Shown here: positions 1 to 7,507 of the stretch, piece by piece
How the letters are laid out: every line of letters starts with the position of its first letter
Position numbering within the stretch: position 1 is the stretch's first letter
From: Phoronis ovalis
Taxonomy: Eukaryota; Phoronida; Phoronidae
Length of the DNA: 12,612 nt
Assembly: GCA_028565635.1 (NCBI GenBank)
Contig: JAOXYB010043660.1
Span: 1 to 12,612, forward strand
Direction: 5' to 3'
The notes under the pieces: model-generated
Database searches by the model: none
The model's input: only the letters and a program-made list of their open reading frames with translations
What the model was told of the DNA's origin: nothing
Translations under genes and position numbers: made by a program

Positions 1-238
1 CATACAAAGATGGCTTTACAACTACAGAAACTATATCATATGATGGGCATCTGTCTGCACCCGCAGACCTCTTGTTATAAGTTATAATGGCGTGGATCAG
101 ATATATAAATTGAGAGCATTAGTGTAAAATGTTGAGTCTCAGTGAAGTGTTACCATTTAGAATGGATAATTTAGCATTAATCCTTTTAATATGTTATATA
201 CGGTTTCAACAATCAATGTCTGTTTTTTTGTCTTGCAG
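1..238 (+). other. IPO5: IPO5 intron, 3' part (partial at window edge)
   Basis: This stretch precedes the first recognised coding exon. It ends in a pyrimidine-rich tract (T run at 222-229) and the acceptor TCTTGCAG, whose AG is at 237-238. The next exon begins with the last two bases of a split codon, so this is a phase 1 intron. The donor lies outside the window. No earlier IPO5 exon was recognised in any frame. Confidence 0.85.
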
Positions 239-467
239 AATCAATTCCTATTTTATGCAAAATTGCCCAAGATCCTGAAGGGAGATCAGTAGAGAACATT
301 GACCCTACTGAAAATGCTATTGGAGCAGTTACTAAGATCTGTAAATATGCACCCTCTGTAGCAAATCATAATGATATTTTACCTGTTTGGATGTCATGGT
401 TACCTATATGGCAGGATGCAGAATGCTGTGCGACTGTATATGGATATTTATGTGATCTGATGGAGAG
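239..467 (+). CDS. IPO5: Importin-5 (RanBP5 / karyopherin beta-3), antepenultimate coding exon
   Basis: Importin-5 is a HEAT-repeat nuclear import receptor. It carries cargoes such as ribosomal proteins and core histones through the nuclear pore and releases them on RanGTP binding in the nucleus. This exon reads SIPILCKIAQDPEGRSVENI and continues through a DPTENAIGAVTKICKYAP segment to WMSWLPIWQDAE and YGYLCDLME. The order matches the late HEAT repeats of animal importin-5, where the equivalent stretches are an NATENCISAVGKI-type helix, WLSWLPLHED and YLCDLIE. The exon is 229 nt, enters at phase 1 and leaves with AG before the donor GTAGGC at 468 (phase 2). It has no stop in frame. Together the three exons give about 152 residues of a protein that is about 1,100 residues long in animals, so the N-terminal six sevenths lie to the left of the window. 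Family assignment is from recognition of the sequence, not a search. Confidence 0.95.
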
Positions 468-693
468 GTAGGCAACATGTATGATCATCAGACAAAAGCT
501 TATTGAATTATCATTTTATAAAGACATCTGTCTTCCGTCTTGTTTGTAACTCGCATGTCTACTTTATGAAATTATTTGGTCATGTTACTTTCGTCTTTAC
601 AATTAAAAAGTTTCTTTTGTCAAATTGTAGCGTATAAGCTCATATCTATATCTCTACAGTATAGTTATTACAAATTGCTCGTGTTTTTTTTAG
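468..693 (+). other. IPO5: IPO5 intron, 226 bp, phase 2
   Basis: A short GT-AG intron with donor GTAGGC at 468 and acceptor TTTTTTTTAG ending at 693. The T run at 684-691 is the polypyrimidine tract. Splicing joins AG to C and makes a Ser codon, giving the family sequence S-NNPIILGQDN. Open frames that cross this intron are accidental. Confidence 0.9.
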
Positions 694-835
694 CAATAAC
701 CCCATTATCCTCGGCCAGGACAACTGTAACCTTCCAAAGCTGGTCGGCTTCTTTGCTGAAGCCTTTACCAAGGAAGCTTTTGAAGAAAGTTGTGAAACAT
801 CTAAACGAGCTGTTAACATTATTAAGCTCATACAG
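694..835 (+). CDS. IPO5: Importin-5, penultimate coding exon
   Basis: After the split Ser codon the exon reads NNPIILGQDNCNLPKLVGFF, then AEAFTKEAFEESCETSKRAVNIIKLIQ. In animal importin-5 the same place holds a [22 protein letters not shown]-type helix pair, followed by a basic helix and a VVRQVQ-like end, so order and spacing are conserved. The exon is 142 nt, starts at phase 2 and ends exactly on a CAG codon before donor GTAATT at 836 (phase 0). A longer open frame from 576 runs through this region in a different frame (ending SSYR) and is not the real reading. The 47 complete codons read without interruption. Confidence 0.95.
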
Positions 836-1115
836 GTAATTATAGTTTCACCTCATCTGTTTTCATTATAAGAATGTTCTGCTTCACTAATACGGATTTG
901 TGTAACAGGTGATCTAGAAATGTGTTCCGTCACTGCAATGTTTAACCTGTAATGGGAAGATTAACAGCTTCCACATTGCGTGCAGAGTCGGTATGATATA
1001 TGCAAACTGAGGGCAAGTTGAAAGTAAGCGGATTTGTGTGAGAAGAATTTGCTCCAGTCACTGCTGCAAATTGTCTTAAATATTATTTAATTGCTAGTAT
1101 TATTTTGGTTTTCAG
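836..1115 (+). other. IPO5: IPO5 last intron, 280 bp, phase 0
   Basis: GT-AG intron with donor GTAATT at 836 and acceptor GGTTTTCAG ending at 1115. It separates KLIQ from SNADMFQ. No internal feature beyond general AT richness was seen. Confidence 0.9.
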
Positions 1116-1202
1116 AGCAATGCCGATATGTTCCAAATTTGCTTGCAACAGCTTAGTCAAGAGCAACAAGAAGCACTGGCTAAGGCCTTGCAAGCAGCGT
1201 AA
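1116..1202 (+). CDS. IPO5: Importin-5, last coding exon and stop codon
   Basis: Reads SNADMFQICLQQLSQEQQEA then LAKALQAA and stops at TAA 1200-1202. The LSxEQQ motif near the C-terminus, followed by a short alanine-rich amphipathic helix, is the recognised end of animal importin-5 (compare a LSPEQQAAIQELL-type end in vertebrates). The exon is in phase 0 with the preceding one, which supports the splice model. The C-terminus appears complete and undamaged, so this looks like a live gene and not a processed pseudogene, since introns are present and the frame is intact. Confidence 0.95.
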   Translation, partial: SNADMFQICLQQLSQEQQEALAKALQAA

Positions 1203-1263
1203 ACCGAATCCTAACTCTAAATAGTAATTCTGCATAAACGTCAAGGAATTAAAGTCACTGATG

Positions 1264-1269
1264 AATAAA
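1264..1269 (+). promoter_or_regulatory. IPO5: Candidate proximal poly(A) signal AATAAA
   Basis: Perfect AATAAA 62 nt after the IPO5 stop. It would give a very short 3' UTR. Downstream T/G-rich sequence is weak, so use is uncertain. Confidence 0.4.
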
Positions 1270-2148
1270 GACGGGATATGTGAATATTACAACAGGATAG
1301 TTACTGACTTGAGAAGATCACATGGTAATAACAGACATTGGGAAAAGTATACTAAATACTTGCAATATACATTTTTTAGGCACCATTCGTTGGACAGTGT
1401 AGACATTGCACTGTCAGTAGAATAATCACACGTTTCTATGGATTTTTAAATGCCTTCAGTGTATTTTGCTATGTGTGACGTTTTGCAGCATAGCGATTTA
1501 CACACTTGACTACGTTTTAGTGTTCAATACAAACGAAAACATTCACAAAAACTGTTTTTATATAAAGTGTATTTTTATGTATCTATGAGTAATGCCTAAT
1601 GTATCTGACATTTATCTCCCAATATAGAGCTATTGTATTTATTTAGCAAGAGAAACATAACATTGTATCGATTATGATGCAGTACAATTTTCTGAAAGTT
1701 GGGCTCCGTGACTTTTCTTGTGCATGCACGTTTTAATCTGATTCAAGTTCATGTCTTTTGGTTTTCCAATACCACGTTCAGAAGAAGATCGAACATTTAG
1801 TTGCATACACAATATGTACTGGAATTTCTTACTGTCATTTGTGATGTAAAGGTTACAATTCAATATTGCCATGTATAAAAATTGTAGGATAATTTTGGCA
1901 ATGCAGTATGTATGTATGCATGTAATGTTAATGAAATTTGACTTTACAGTATTGTAACAGAATACTTATGTGATTTGATGCAGTTTGGTTATGGTCTTAA
2001 CATTTTTTAAATGAATCACTAAAAAAATATTACTGAAGACAATTTATGAATTTATTCAGTGAAATGTGACTTTAACTGGTTGAAAAGCTGAGGCAAAAGT
2101 TTGTTTTTTATGTGATATTTGTGTCACAAGTAAATTTTGAACCTGAAA

Positions 2149-2154
2149 AATAAA
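2149..2154 (+). promoter_or_regulatory. IPO5: Candidate distal poly(A) signal AATAAA
   Basis: Perfect AATAAA about 950 nt after the IPO5 stop. It is followed within 25 nt by a T-rich stretch (ATCTGTTTT), the usual downstream element type. This is my preferred 3' end for a long IPO5 transcript. Confidence 0.45.
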
Positions 2155-2172
2155 TTTGCTTATAAACTTACA

Positions 2173-2705
2173 TCTGTTTTAAAATGTTATAAATATTCAT
2201 TTAGTTCTGGTAATTTATTGAATATATTACTATTTTTAAATACAGAACTGGATTAGAATATTATCATAGTTGTGAATTGGTGCTTAATACTGGATAGAGG
2301 AAATATCACTGGGATATATGTAACAAAAATATGTACAGTAATATAATTCACAGAAATAAATTACTTAATCAGCTCTTGACTGGAAATTAAACCCACCAAT
2401 TGAGGTCAAGCATGTTACAGTAATGGTAAGACTGACTGAGAAGCAGTTTTGCTCGGTGTATCAAGATCAGCATGACTTTATTACCAGTGCTGACCTCTAG
2501 TGTTTAAAAATGTTTTTATGTCCGTAATAATAAATAATATTAACCAGATTCTACATTGATAGAAATTCTATTATTCTTTTTACAAACAAATATTTAGTAG
2601 AGTTTATGCCATATTACCAAAATAGATTTTGGCAAATCTATCAATGAATATTTTTTTCTGGTCTAGCTGTTTCCTTGTTCACCTATTGTAAATGTAAACT
2701 AGATA
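2173..2705. other. AT-rich intergenic spacer, no gene seen
   Basis: No coding exon, RNA gene or clear repeat was found. It contains an extra AATAAA at 2355-2360 and runs of simple AT-rich sequence. It ends at a small hairpin that abuts the next repeat. Confidence 0.6.
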
Positions 2706-2721
2706 GCCTTTTAGCAAAGGC
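2706..2721. repeat. Short perfect hairpin abutting the repeat's left end
   Basis: GCCTTT (2706-2711) and AAAGGC (2716-2721) pair perfectly around a 4-base loop, TAGC. It lies directly outside the left inverted end and could be part of the element's true terminus. Confidence 0.5.
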
Positions 2722-2777
2722 AGGGTTGCTCATATTGGCTTTTGTGAATGTTAAATGACCTCCAAATTACCTTTCAA

Positions 2778-2905
2778 CATCATTTTTAGAATTTTGACAT
2801 TTGACCCCTAAATGACCTTTTGACCCCAAGGTCAGCAATGGCCTACCCTGGAGATGTCAAACCTCAAATATCATGTCCTTAACTACAACAGACTTCGAAA
2901 TATGG
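2778..2905. repeat. Internal unit A of the transposon-like repeat
   Basis: Shares with unit B the order ATTTTAGAA, TGACCT-TT-TGACCC-CA-AGGTCA (2813-2834), CAATGGCCTACCC, GATGTCA and ACTTCGAAA. The half sites TGACCT and AGGTCA are the classic nuclear-receptor half-site. Their presence is seen in the sequence, but any binding is not shown. Confidence 0.6.
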
Positions 2906-3028
2906 CTTAGTGAATTTTGGACAATCAATAAATTAATTGAAAAGATGCCAAAAAAATAAAAAACAAAACCTTTTAGTACCGAAATCTTCTCAAAGATCAT
3001 CTAAAATACTTCATTGTAACTCAATACA

Positions 3029-3149
3029 ATCATTTTAGAACATTTTGAATTTTTTTCAAAATTTGACCTTTTGACCTCAAGGTCAACAATGGCCTACCCC
3101 AGGGATGTCATACATCAAGTTCCTAGCTGTAACCGTCTTCGAAAATTGG
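3029..3149. repeat. Internal unit B of the transposon-like repeat
   Basis: Second copy, offset 251 bp from unit A when aligned on AGGTCA. It contains TGACCT at 3064-3069 and 3072-3077, then AGGTCA at 3080-3085, with the same 2-base spacers as unit A. CAATGGCCTACCC, GATGTCA and TCTTCGAAA follow. Confidence 0.6.
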
Positions 3150-3190
3150 AAGAAGAAAACGAAGAAGGAAATTGTACAAAACCAATAGGC

Positions 3191-3210
3191 TTGCTCCCTT
3201 ATAGGAGCAA
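3191..3210. repeat. Terminal hairpin of the transposon-like repeat
   Basis: TTGCTCC (3191-3197) pairs with GGAGCAA (3204-3210) around CTTATA. It is followed by CCCTAA then T, an arrangement like the 3' end of Helitron-type elements. Confidence 0.6.
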
Positions 3211-3216
3211 CCCTAA

Positions 3217-3744
3217 TTATGAGATTTGATAGGTAAAATGCAGCTTTTGTGAGACTATCTCCATCTGTTAACTTGTAAATACAATTAAAGAGTCACAGAA
3301 ACAATTGCAATCAATTAATTATTTTCAGGGAATTTTTAACTGTATTTATTGATTATAGCTATCCCAAGCTTGTAGTTTGAAATGCACAAGACGTTGCAGT
3401 GGTGTACCTATCATTTTTCGTGCTTAATGCGCCATGCACAAAAATTGTTTGTATGTTATTAATTATTTTAACTAAAAACCGGTGTAAAAAAATAAAAAGC
3501 TGGAAAATTCTTACTTATTCTTGCTTATGTACGCAACTACGGTTGGAAATTTGCCACTTACTAACTTATTTTCAGCTGTTGGATTCATTGCCTTACCTCC
3601 CATTTTAGATTTCGAATTTTTTAAATTGTTCCCGAAAGTTGAGAATAAAGCAGCATTTAAATTGTTCTCATATATCAAATAATTAACACAGATATTTATT
3701 TCTAATTTATTTTAATATTTTATTCGGAAATGTAGTAACACATG
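3217..3744. other. AT-rich spacer before the CpG cluster, no gene seen
   Basis: No supported gene. An open frame at 3399-3608 on the + strand is low complexity and resembles no family. AATAAA occurs at 3644-3649. The last 80 bases are almost pure A/T. Confidence 0.6.
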
Positions 3745-4330
3745 GTAGTCCAATATCCACTTCCGCTGGGAGGCTGAAGTGCCGTACAAGTTGGCTCCGT
3801 GTTCAGCAATCGAGGTTGGGAGTACAATTCAATTTTTTTTTCGCGTGGTTCACACCTTTGGTGCAGCCAAGGCCCAGAAACAACAGGATTTTAGCGCTGG
3901 CATAGTGGTGAGTATGAGCGGAGTATAGGCGGGGTATTCATATGTTGATGCAGATTGATTTTCTTATTAAATAGGTTACATTTGGAATTTGTGGCACGCG
4001 ATCGAGGATTATTGAATATTGACCTTTGCTAAACGTCCAGTATCAGTAGCACTGTGCCAGCTGTGTTTGAATCCCGTATTAAATGTAAATTGTGCCAATG
4101 TAATAACGTTTGTGCCTTTTGTTGCAGCTGTATTTGACTAAAATAAGCAAAGGAAATAACTCCGACAGCTACTGTAGTGATAAATAACCGAGTCTGAGTA
4201 AAGTAAAACCTGAACGAACGAAACTCAGGCAAATTTTAATGCTATCCTGATCCATCGACATACATACCCGCATGCATGGTTCGTTATTGAATCATAATGA
4301 TACTTTTCTATGATCTGTGATTCACGTTGA
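3745..4330 (+). promoter_or_regulatory. CpG-rich candidate promoter region of a second + strand gene
   Basis: By eye I count about 12 CpGs in 3764-4004 and about as many again up to 4330, against roughly one per kilobase in 5000-6000. A CCAAT box lies at 3750-3754 and an ETS-type ACTTCCGC at 3759-3766, on the edge of the dense part. No TATA box in a convincing position was seen. In invertebrate genomes with methylated gene bodies, CpG retention commonly marks promoters and first exons. Being a promoter is inference; the CpG contrast is directly seen. Confidence 0.5.
3775..3907 (+). other. Candidate non-coding first exon (5' UTR) ending at a GTGAGT donor
   Basis: This GC-richer stretch ends with TG before GTGAGT at 3908-3913, a strong donor match. 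It contains no ATG, so if transcription starts after 3745 the exon is non-coding and the start codon lies in a later exon outside the recognised sequence. The left limit is a guess placed downstream of the CCAAT and ETS-like sites. A nine-T run lies at 3833-3841. A possible acceptor (GTGCCTTTTGTTGCAG, AG at 4126-4127) might start a second leader exon, but no donor was identified after it. The gene is not identified. Confidence 0.4.
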
Positions 4331-5203
4331 TGGATTGGCATATTTTAAGAACTTAAATACTGCCTTATGACACACACAATATACATATGATACAAAAAGA
4401 AACTGTAGAGGCCAGAGTGGTCACCGCACCAAGATGACCTATGCTCAATAAATTGCATTTGAATTTAATAATGGTAGCTATACAATAGTTATTTGCCTAA
4501 AGTTCTGTTAGTTCTGATTAACAGCTCAAGCTGCAACATTAAGCAACCTTCTCCAGGTTAGTTAATCTGCAATGTTCAGAATGTTGTCATGTTTGGAGCT
4601 CCTTAAACAATCAGGCAGTATTCAATAGAATTTCTTAGTCATTAATGGTGGGACCTCCTTGGACCTAGGCCCATGTATTCTGTAATTGGTTGTTTGAGAT
4701 TTGTAGAATTGTGCATACAGTGATGAAGTTTATTGTGCTGTGGAAACATTTAATGATGATTGTAGTAGTAGGAGAGTTAAAAACCTATCATGTATTCTTT
4801 CAACACAAAAAGTGGCAATATGAACACAGAAGAATGTCCAGTTAGAGTATGCACATATATAGTATGTGTTCCACACTAACTGTGCTAGTTGATTTATGGA
4901 ATACTAGTTAACTTGTGAAGCATTCATGCAGTTTGAAACAAGTCATCAAATATTTACAAAATATGTGGGTGTGTTATTACTAATGTATTTTATTTCCTGT
5001 GCTTAAACCTAAACCCTGGTGCTTAATTTAATATAGTCAAGTAAACTGAATGTAATTAAATCTTGAGATTGCTATTTAGATTGACAGGGTACATTAAGGG
5101 ATTAATATTCTATTATCAGATGTGTTTATAATAATTTGCTACTTTGAATCCTGTATATTAAATTCTTTGATAATTCGCCAGTAATTAATGTCCCACATCC
5201 ATG

Positions 5204-5217
5204 CCTGCTATAGCAGG
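5204..5217. repeat. Perfect 14-bp palindrome
   Basis: CCTGCTA followed at once by its reverse complement TAGCAGG. It is a possible dimer-binding site or chance; no partner copy was seen nearby. Confidence 0.5.
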
Positions 5218-5300
5218 GTTTGTTGGTGTGCATGTTGTATTTGGCAAAGTATAAGCTGGTGCAGAAGTGACAAGATATGCTTGGTATGTCCTTCCTAACC

Positions 5301-5327
5301 ATGTATATGTGGTAGCCACATATATGT
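5301..5327. repeat. Hairpin with 3-base loop
   Basis: TATATGTGG (5304-5312) pairs perfectly with CCACATATA (5316-5324) around TAG, and the stem extends by two G-T wobble pairs. An outer GGTAT / ATACC pair (5283-5287 and 5333-5337) could lengthen it. The tight loop is unlike a microRNA precursor. Confidence 0.5.
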
Positions 5328-5805
5328 TGTTTATACCTGTTCAGCTGAGTTCAGATTAATTAACAGGTAATGTATTAAGGAAAGAGTTTCATGTTCTTGA
5401 GGCCTAAGTGTTTTTCTAAGTGAAATTGCACATAAATATTTTCATTCATAATCTCTCAGTGCTGTTTTCTATTCATGTGTGCATATTAATAATTATTGGC
5501 AGTTAGCCTTGAGCAAGGTTAATAACAGTTTATCATTAAATACTGTTTAACATGAAAAATGTGATCATCTAGTCCAGAAGTTGTTCCAAACATGCTGAGC
5601 TTTACATCAGACTGTTATGCCTTATGGTTCTTGGTAAAAATGGTGAAAGAATAATGGCTTCTGTCAGTTCACAGGGAATTGACTGAAAAAAAGTGCATTA
5701 AAGTGCAATAAGTTTCAGCTGAGGGAATTTCTTTTATGTTCTCTGTGTGAATTCACTAATATTTATGGCTACTGACTTATTTTAAAAGCTGTGCTGTCAG
5801 CTCTT

Positions 5806-5825
5806 TATTATCCTTATTGATAATA
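5806..5825. repeat. AT-rich hairpin
   Basis: TATTATC (5806-5812) and GATAATA (5819-5825) pair around a 6-base loop, with CTCT / AGAG extending the stem after a bulge. Chance is likely in AT-rich DNA. Confidence 0.35.
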
Positions 5826-6755
5826 GAGACTAAATGATGACCTGAAGCAGTGAAATATTTTTCAAGGTCAGGTTGCATATTTGTGTTCAAAATGTCAATA
5901 TTAGAAACTACTTGTGCACAGTAATTAGTTTAACATTGCACATTCTTGAAAGAGCTGGTGTACTTTGTAAAAAATACCACTTTATCAGCAATATGAGAAA
6001 TATAATGTAATGGTTGTTGGTATAACATAGGTTCTGCTTCAGTTCAAAGTGTACCATTTAGTAACAGATTTATTGCCTGGAATGTGTTAGTTGTGCAGTT
6101 TAATTTCTGATTAAAACAATTGAACTAATAATGATGACTGCTAAAGAGTAAGGGTCATAATGGTTGAATAATATGTCTTCATTTGTTCCCTGATTTTCAT
6201 CAGTCTTGGTTCAATCTCTGTTTTCACAAACACAGAACATATAAATACCCTGTAATACCATGTGTGAAAAGTAGCAGATGCTTATATCTTAATCCCCTAT
6301 ACAAATCTGATGTAGAATCATATTTATGTAATGTAGGCAATGTGGTAATCTGCATAATGGTGGTATTAGTAGAATTCTTTTTAAGTTGTATGCATCTGTT
6401 GGTGGTCAACAATAAATAATAATACTCCAATCATGTGCTGTTATGCCTGCCCCTCTGTCTAAAGAAAATAAATGTGTTTGAATTAGTAGTCTTCTGTAGA
6501 TTTTAGTCTCAAGAAGCAAATTTGTGGGATCAGTTATCATATTACATTTCCCTAGTATTCTGAAGTGATTGTGAACTTGAACAGACATTTTGTAAAAATG
6601 GCTAGATATGCATGTTTGTATATATATTTGTTGCAAAAGTGCTTAACAGATGTCCATGCAAAAACACCAGGGTACCAGTATTTGCTGTACATGTAATATG
6701 TAATATACTGAAAGCAGGCTAATAAAAAGCCTCTATATTCTGGTCTAATAATGAC

Positions 6756-6789
6756 TACTAACTTAACTAACTTACTAACTTAATTACAG
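6756..6789 (+). promoter_or_regulatory. Cluster of TACTAAC / ACTAAC motifs followed by a CAG
   Basis: ACTAAC occurs at 6757-6762, 6766-6771 and 6774-6779, and two copies are full TACTAAC. An AG follows at 6788-6789. TACTAAC is the optimal branch-point sequence and ACTAAY is the core bound by STAR proteins such as Quaking and SF1. No coding exon follows (TAA after five codons in the first frame), so a used acceptor is unproven. Confidence 0.3.
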
Positions 6790-7079
6790 TTGAATAACCT
6801 ATCATAAAAGGACTTGTAGTCATACTTAAGAGGCTGGTCTTACATAGGATAGGATAGATATTGCATAACATGCCAAAATGTATGTTAGGCCCCATATATT
6901 CCAAAAATATACTATACACACAAAATTCATATTTTGTAACTGCAAATCCATACATTTTAATAAATTGCAACTTTACACACAGTTCTGGCTGTTTTGACAT
7001 TGGGCTTACTGGAGGTTTTCATTCAGGGATATGACTTCCACACAAAGTGCTACGGGGGTCCCATTAGAAAGGGTCGTTT

Positions 7080-7176
7080 TTTGGTAGTCTACTGGTTGTG
7101 ATTTTGCAATTTTGGTATGTAAGCGAGCAGTTTGGTATCTCTGCTGTTGATTATTTTACCTTTGGTATCTCTACTG
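7080..7176 (+). repeat. GGTATC-type unit array, left group
   Basis: Units near 7080 (TTTGGTAGTCTACTGG, variant), 7111 (TTTGGTATGTAAG), 7131 (TTTGGTATCTCTGCTG) and 7161 (TTTGGTATCTCTACTG). Spacing is 20-30 bp and irregular. Confidence 0.6.
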
Positions 7177-7328
7177 TAAATTTGTTTGCTACAGGGTAAA
7201 GTTGTCTTTTTACCACTATTTACTTCCTATTTCGTCCGTGTTTATTTCCTGAAGAACTGGCACATGCACAGTGAGTACCAAGGAACCTTTAGACCCATAA
7301 AATCTATTGACCACATTCACTGCCGTAA

Positions 7329-7441
7329 TTTGGTATCTTTACTGCTAACATTTTTGCTTTTGATATCTCTACCGCCAAGATTTTTACCATTTGGTATCGC
7401 TACCAACAGCATTTTTGAGCATGAATTAGGTATCGCTACCG
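7329..7441 (+). repeat. GGTATC-type unit array, right group
   Basis: Units near 7329 (TTTGGTATCTTTACTGC), 7359 (TTTGATATCTCTACCGCC), 7391 (TTTGGTATCGCTACC) and 7427 (TTAGGTATCGCTACC), 30-36 bp apart. The best units are GGTA-TCGC-TACC, themselves short inverted repeats, separated by sequences containing ATTTTT. Confidence 0.6.
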
Positions 7442-7496
7442 AAAAGGTCTGGGAGTTCCAGCTGGACCCCATCTAAATGTATGGAAGTCATATCTC

Positions 7497-7507
7497 GGGG
7501 GGGGGGG
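7497..7507 (+). repeat. Run of 11 G
   Basis: A homopolymer G tract directly outside the right inverted end of the GGTATC element. Its length may vary between individuals or be a sequencing weak point. Confidence 0.8.

Larger units (their letters stand above)
1203..2172 (+). other. IPO5: IPO5 3' untranslated region (right limit uncertain)
   Basis: Non-coding, AT-rich DNA directly after the stop codon with no supported gene. Two canonical AATAAA signals bracket a short and a long form, and a third AATAAA at 2355-2360 is also possible. The limit of 2172 assumes use of the 2149 signal with cleavage 15-25 nt later. A short TATG repeat ending in TGCATG lies near 1907-1920. An unused antisense frame at 1672-1872 shows no family features. 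Confidence 0.55.
2722..3216. mobile_element. Non-autonomous DNA transposon-like repeat (MITE or Helentron-like), about 495 bp
   Basis: The left end reads AGGGTTGCTC (2722-2731) and the right end GAGCAACCCT (3205-3214), a perfect 10-bp inverted repeat. Just inside, ATTGGCTTTTG on the left mirrors CAAAACCAAT-type sequence on the right (near 3176-3186). The right end also forms a 7-bp hairpin, TTGCTCC / GGAGCAA, with a 6-base loop, followed by CCCTAA and T. A hairpin followed by CTRR and T would also suit a Helitron/Helentron 3' end. Inside lie two diverged copies of a unit about 125 bp long. There is no transposase coding, so it must have moved in trans. No clear target-site duplication was seen, so the exact family and boundaries are open. 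Confidence 0.6.
4331..7027 (+). other. Long CpG-poor non-coding tract, probably intronic (first part)
   Basis: No coding exon was recognised on either strand. Open frames at 6183-6419, 6224-6430, 6406-6636 and 6767-7000 overlap one another on opposite strands and show no family features. G exceeds C on the + strand throughout the lines sampled, as in introns transcribed left to right. Small hairpins at 5204-5217, 5301-5327 and 5806-5825 and a TACTAAC cluster at 6756-6779 are listed separately. Confidence 0.5.
7028..7494. mobile_element. CpG-rich inverted-repeat element with internal GGTATC palindromic units
   Basis: GATATGACTTCCA at 7028-7040 is matched exactly by TGGAAGTCATATC at 7482-7494. 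About 15-20 bases further in, GGGGTCC (7055-7061) is matched by GGACCCC (7464-7470), so the ends form an imperfect inverted repeat of about 34 bp. The interior holds about eight copies of TTTGGTATCNCTACYG-like units. There is no transposase. CpG density (about 11 in 470 bp) is much higher than in the flanks, which suggests a young or selectively retained insertion. The open frame at 7186-7476 lies inside the repeat and is not treated as a gene. Probably a non-autonomous DNA element; family unknown to me. Confidence 0.6.

Noticed and set aside
576-839. 87-codon open frame over IPO5 intron and exon
   Set aside because: It is in a different frame from the importin-5 reading and crosses a clear splice acceptor at 693.
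4029-4232. Antisense 67-codon frame in the CpG-rich region with a hydrophobic segment
   Set aside because: No family resemblance, no minus-strand promoter or splice signals, and it lies in the putative promoter and leader region.
5006-5020. Telomere-like CCTAAACCC sequence
   Set aside because: A single short occurrence with no tandem array.
5283-5337. microRNA precursor
   Set aside because: The loop is only three bases, the outer stem is broken by a large internal loop and I recognise no known mature microRNA.
6183-7000. Set of small open frames on both strands
   Set aside because: They overlap each other, are AT-biased and show no conserved residues or domain pattern.
7080-7441. Regularly spaced short palindromic units resembling a CRISPR array
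   Set aside because: The units are diverged, spacing varies from 20 to 36 bp, they sit inside an inverted-repeat element and the window is animal DNA.
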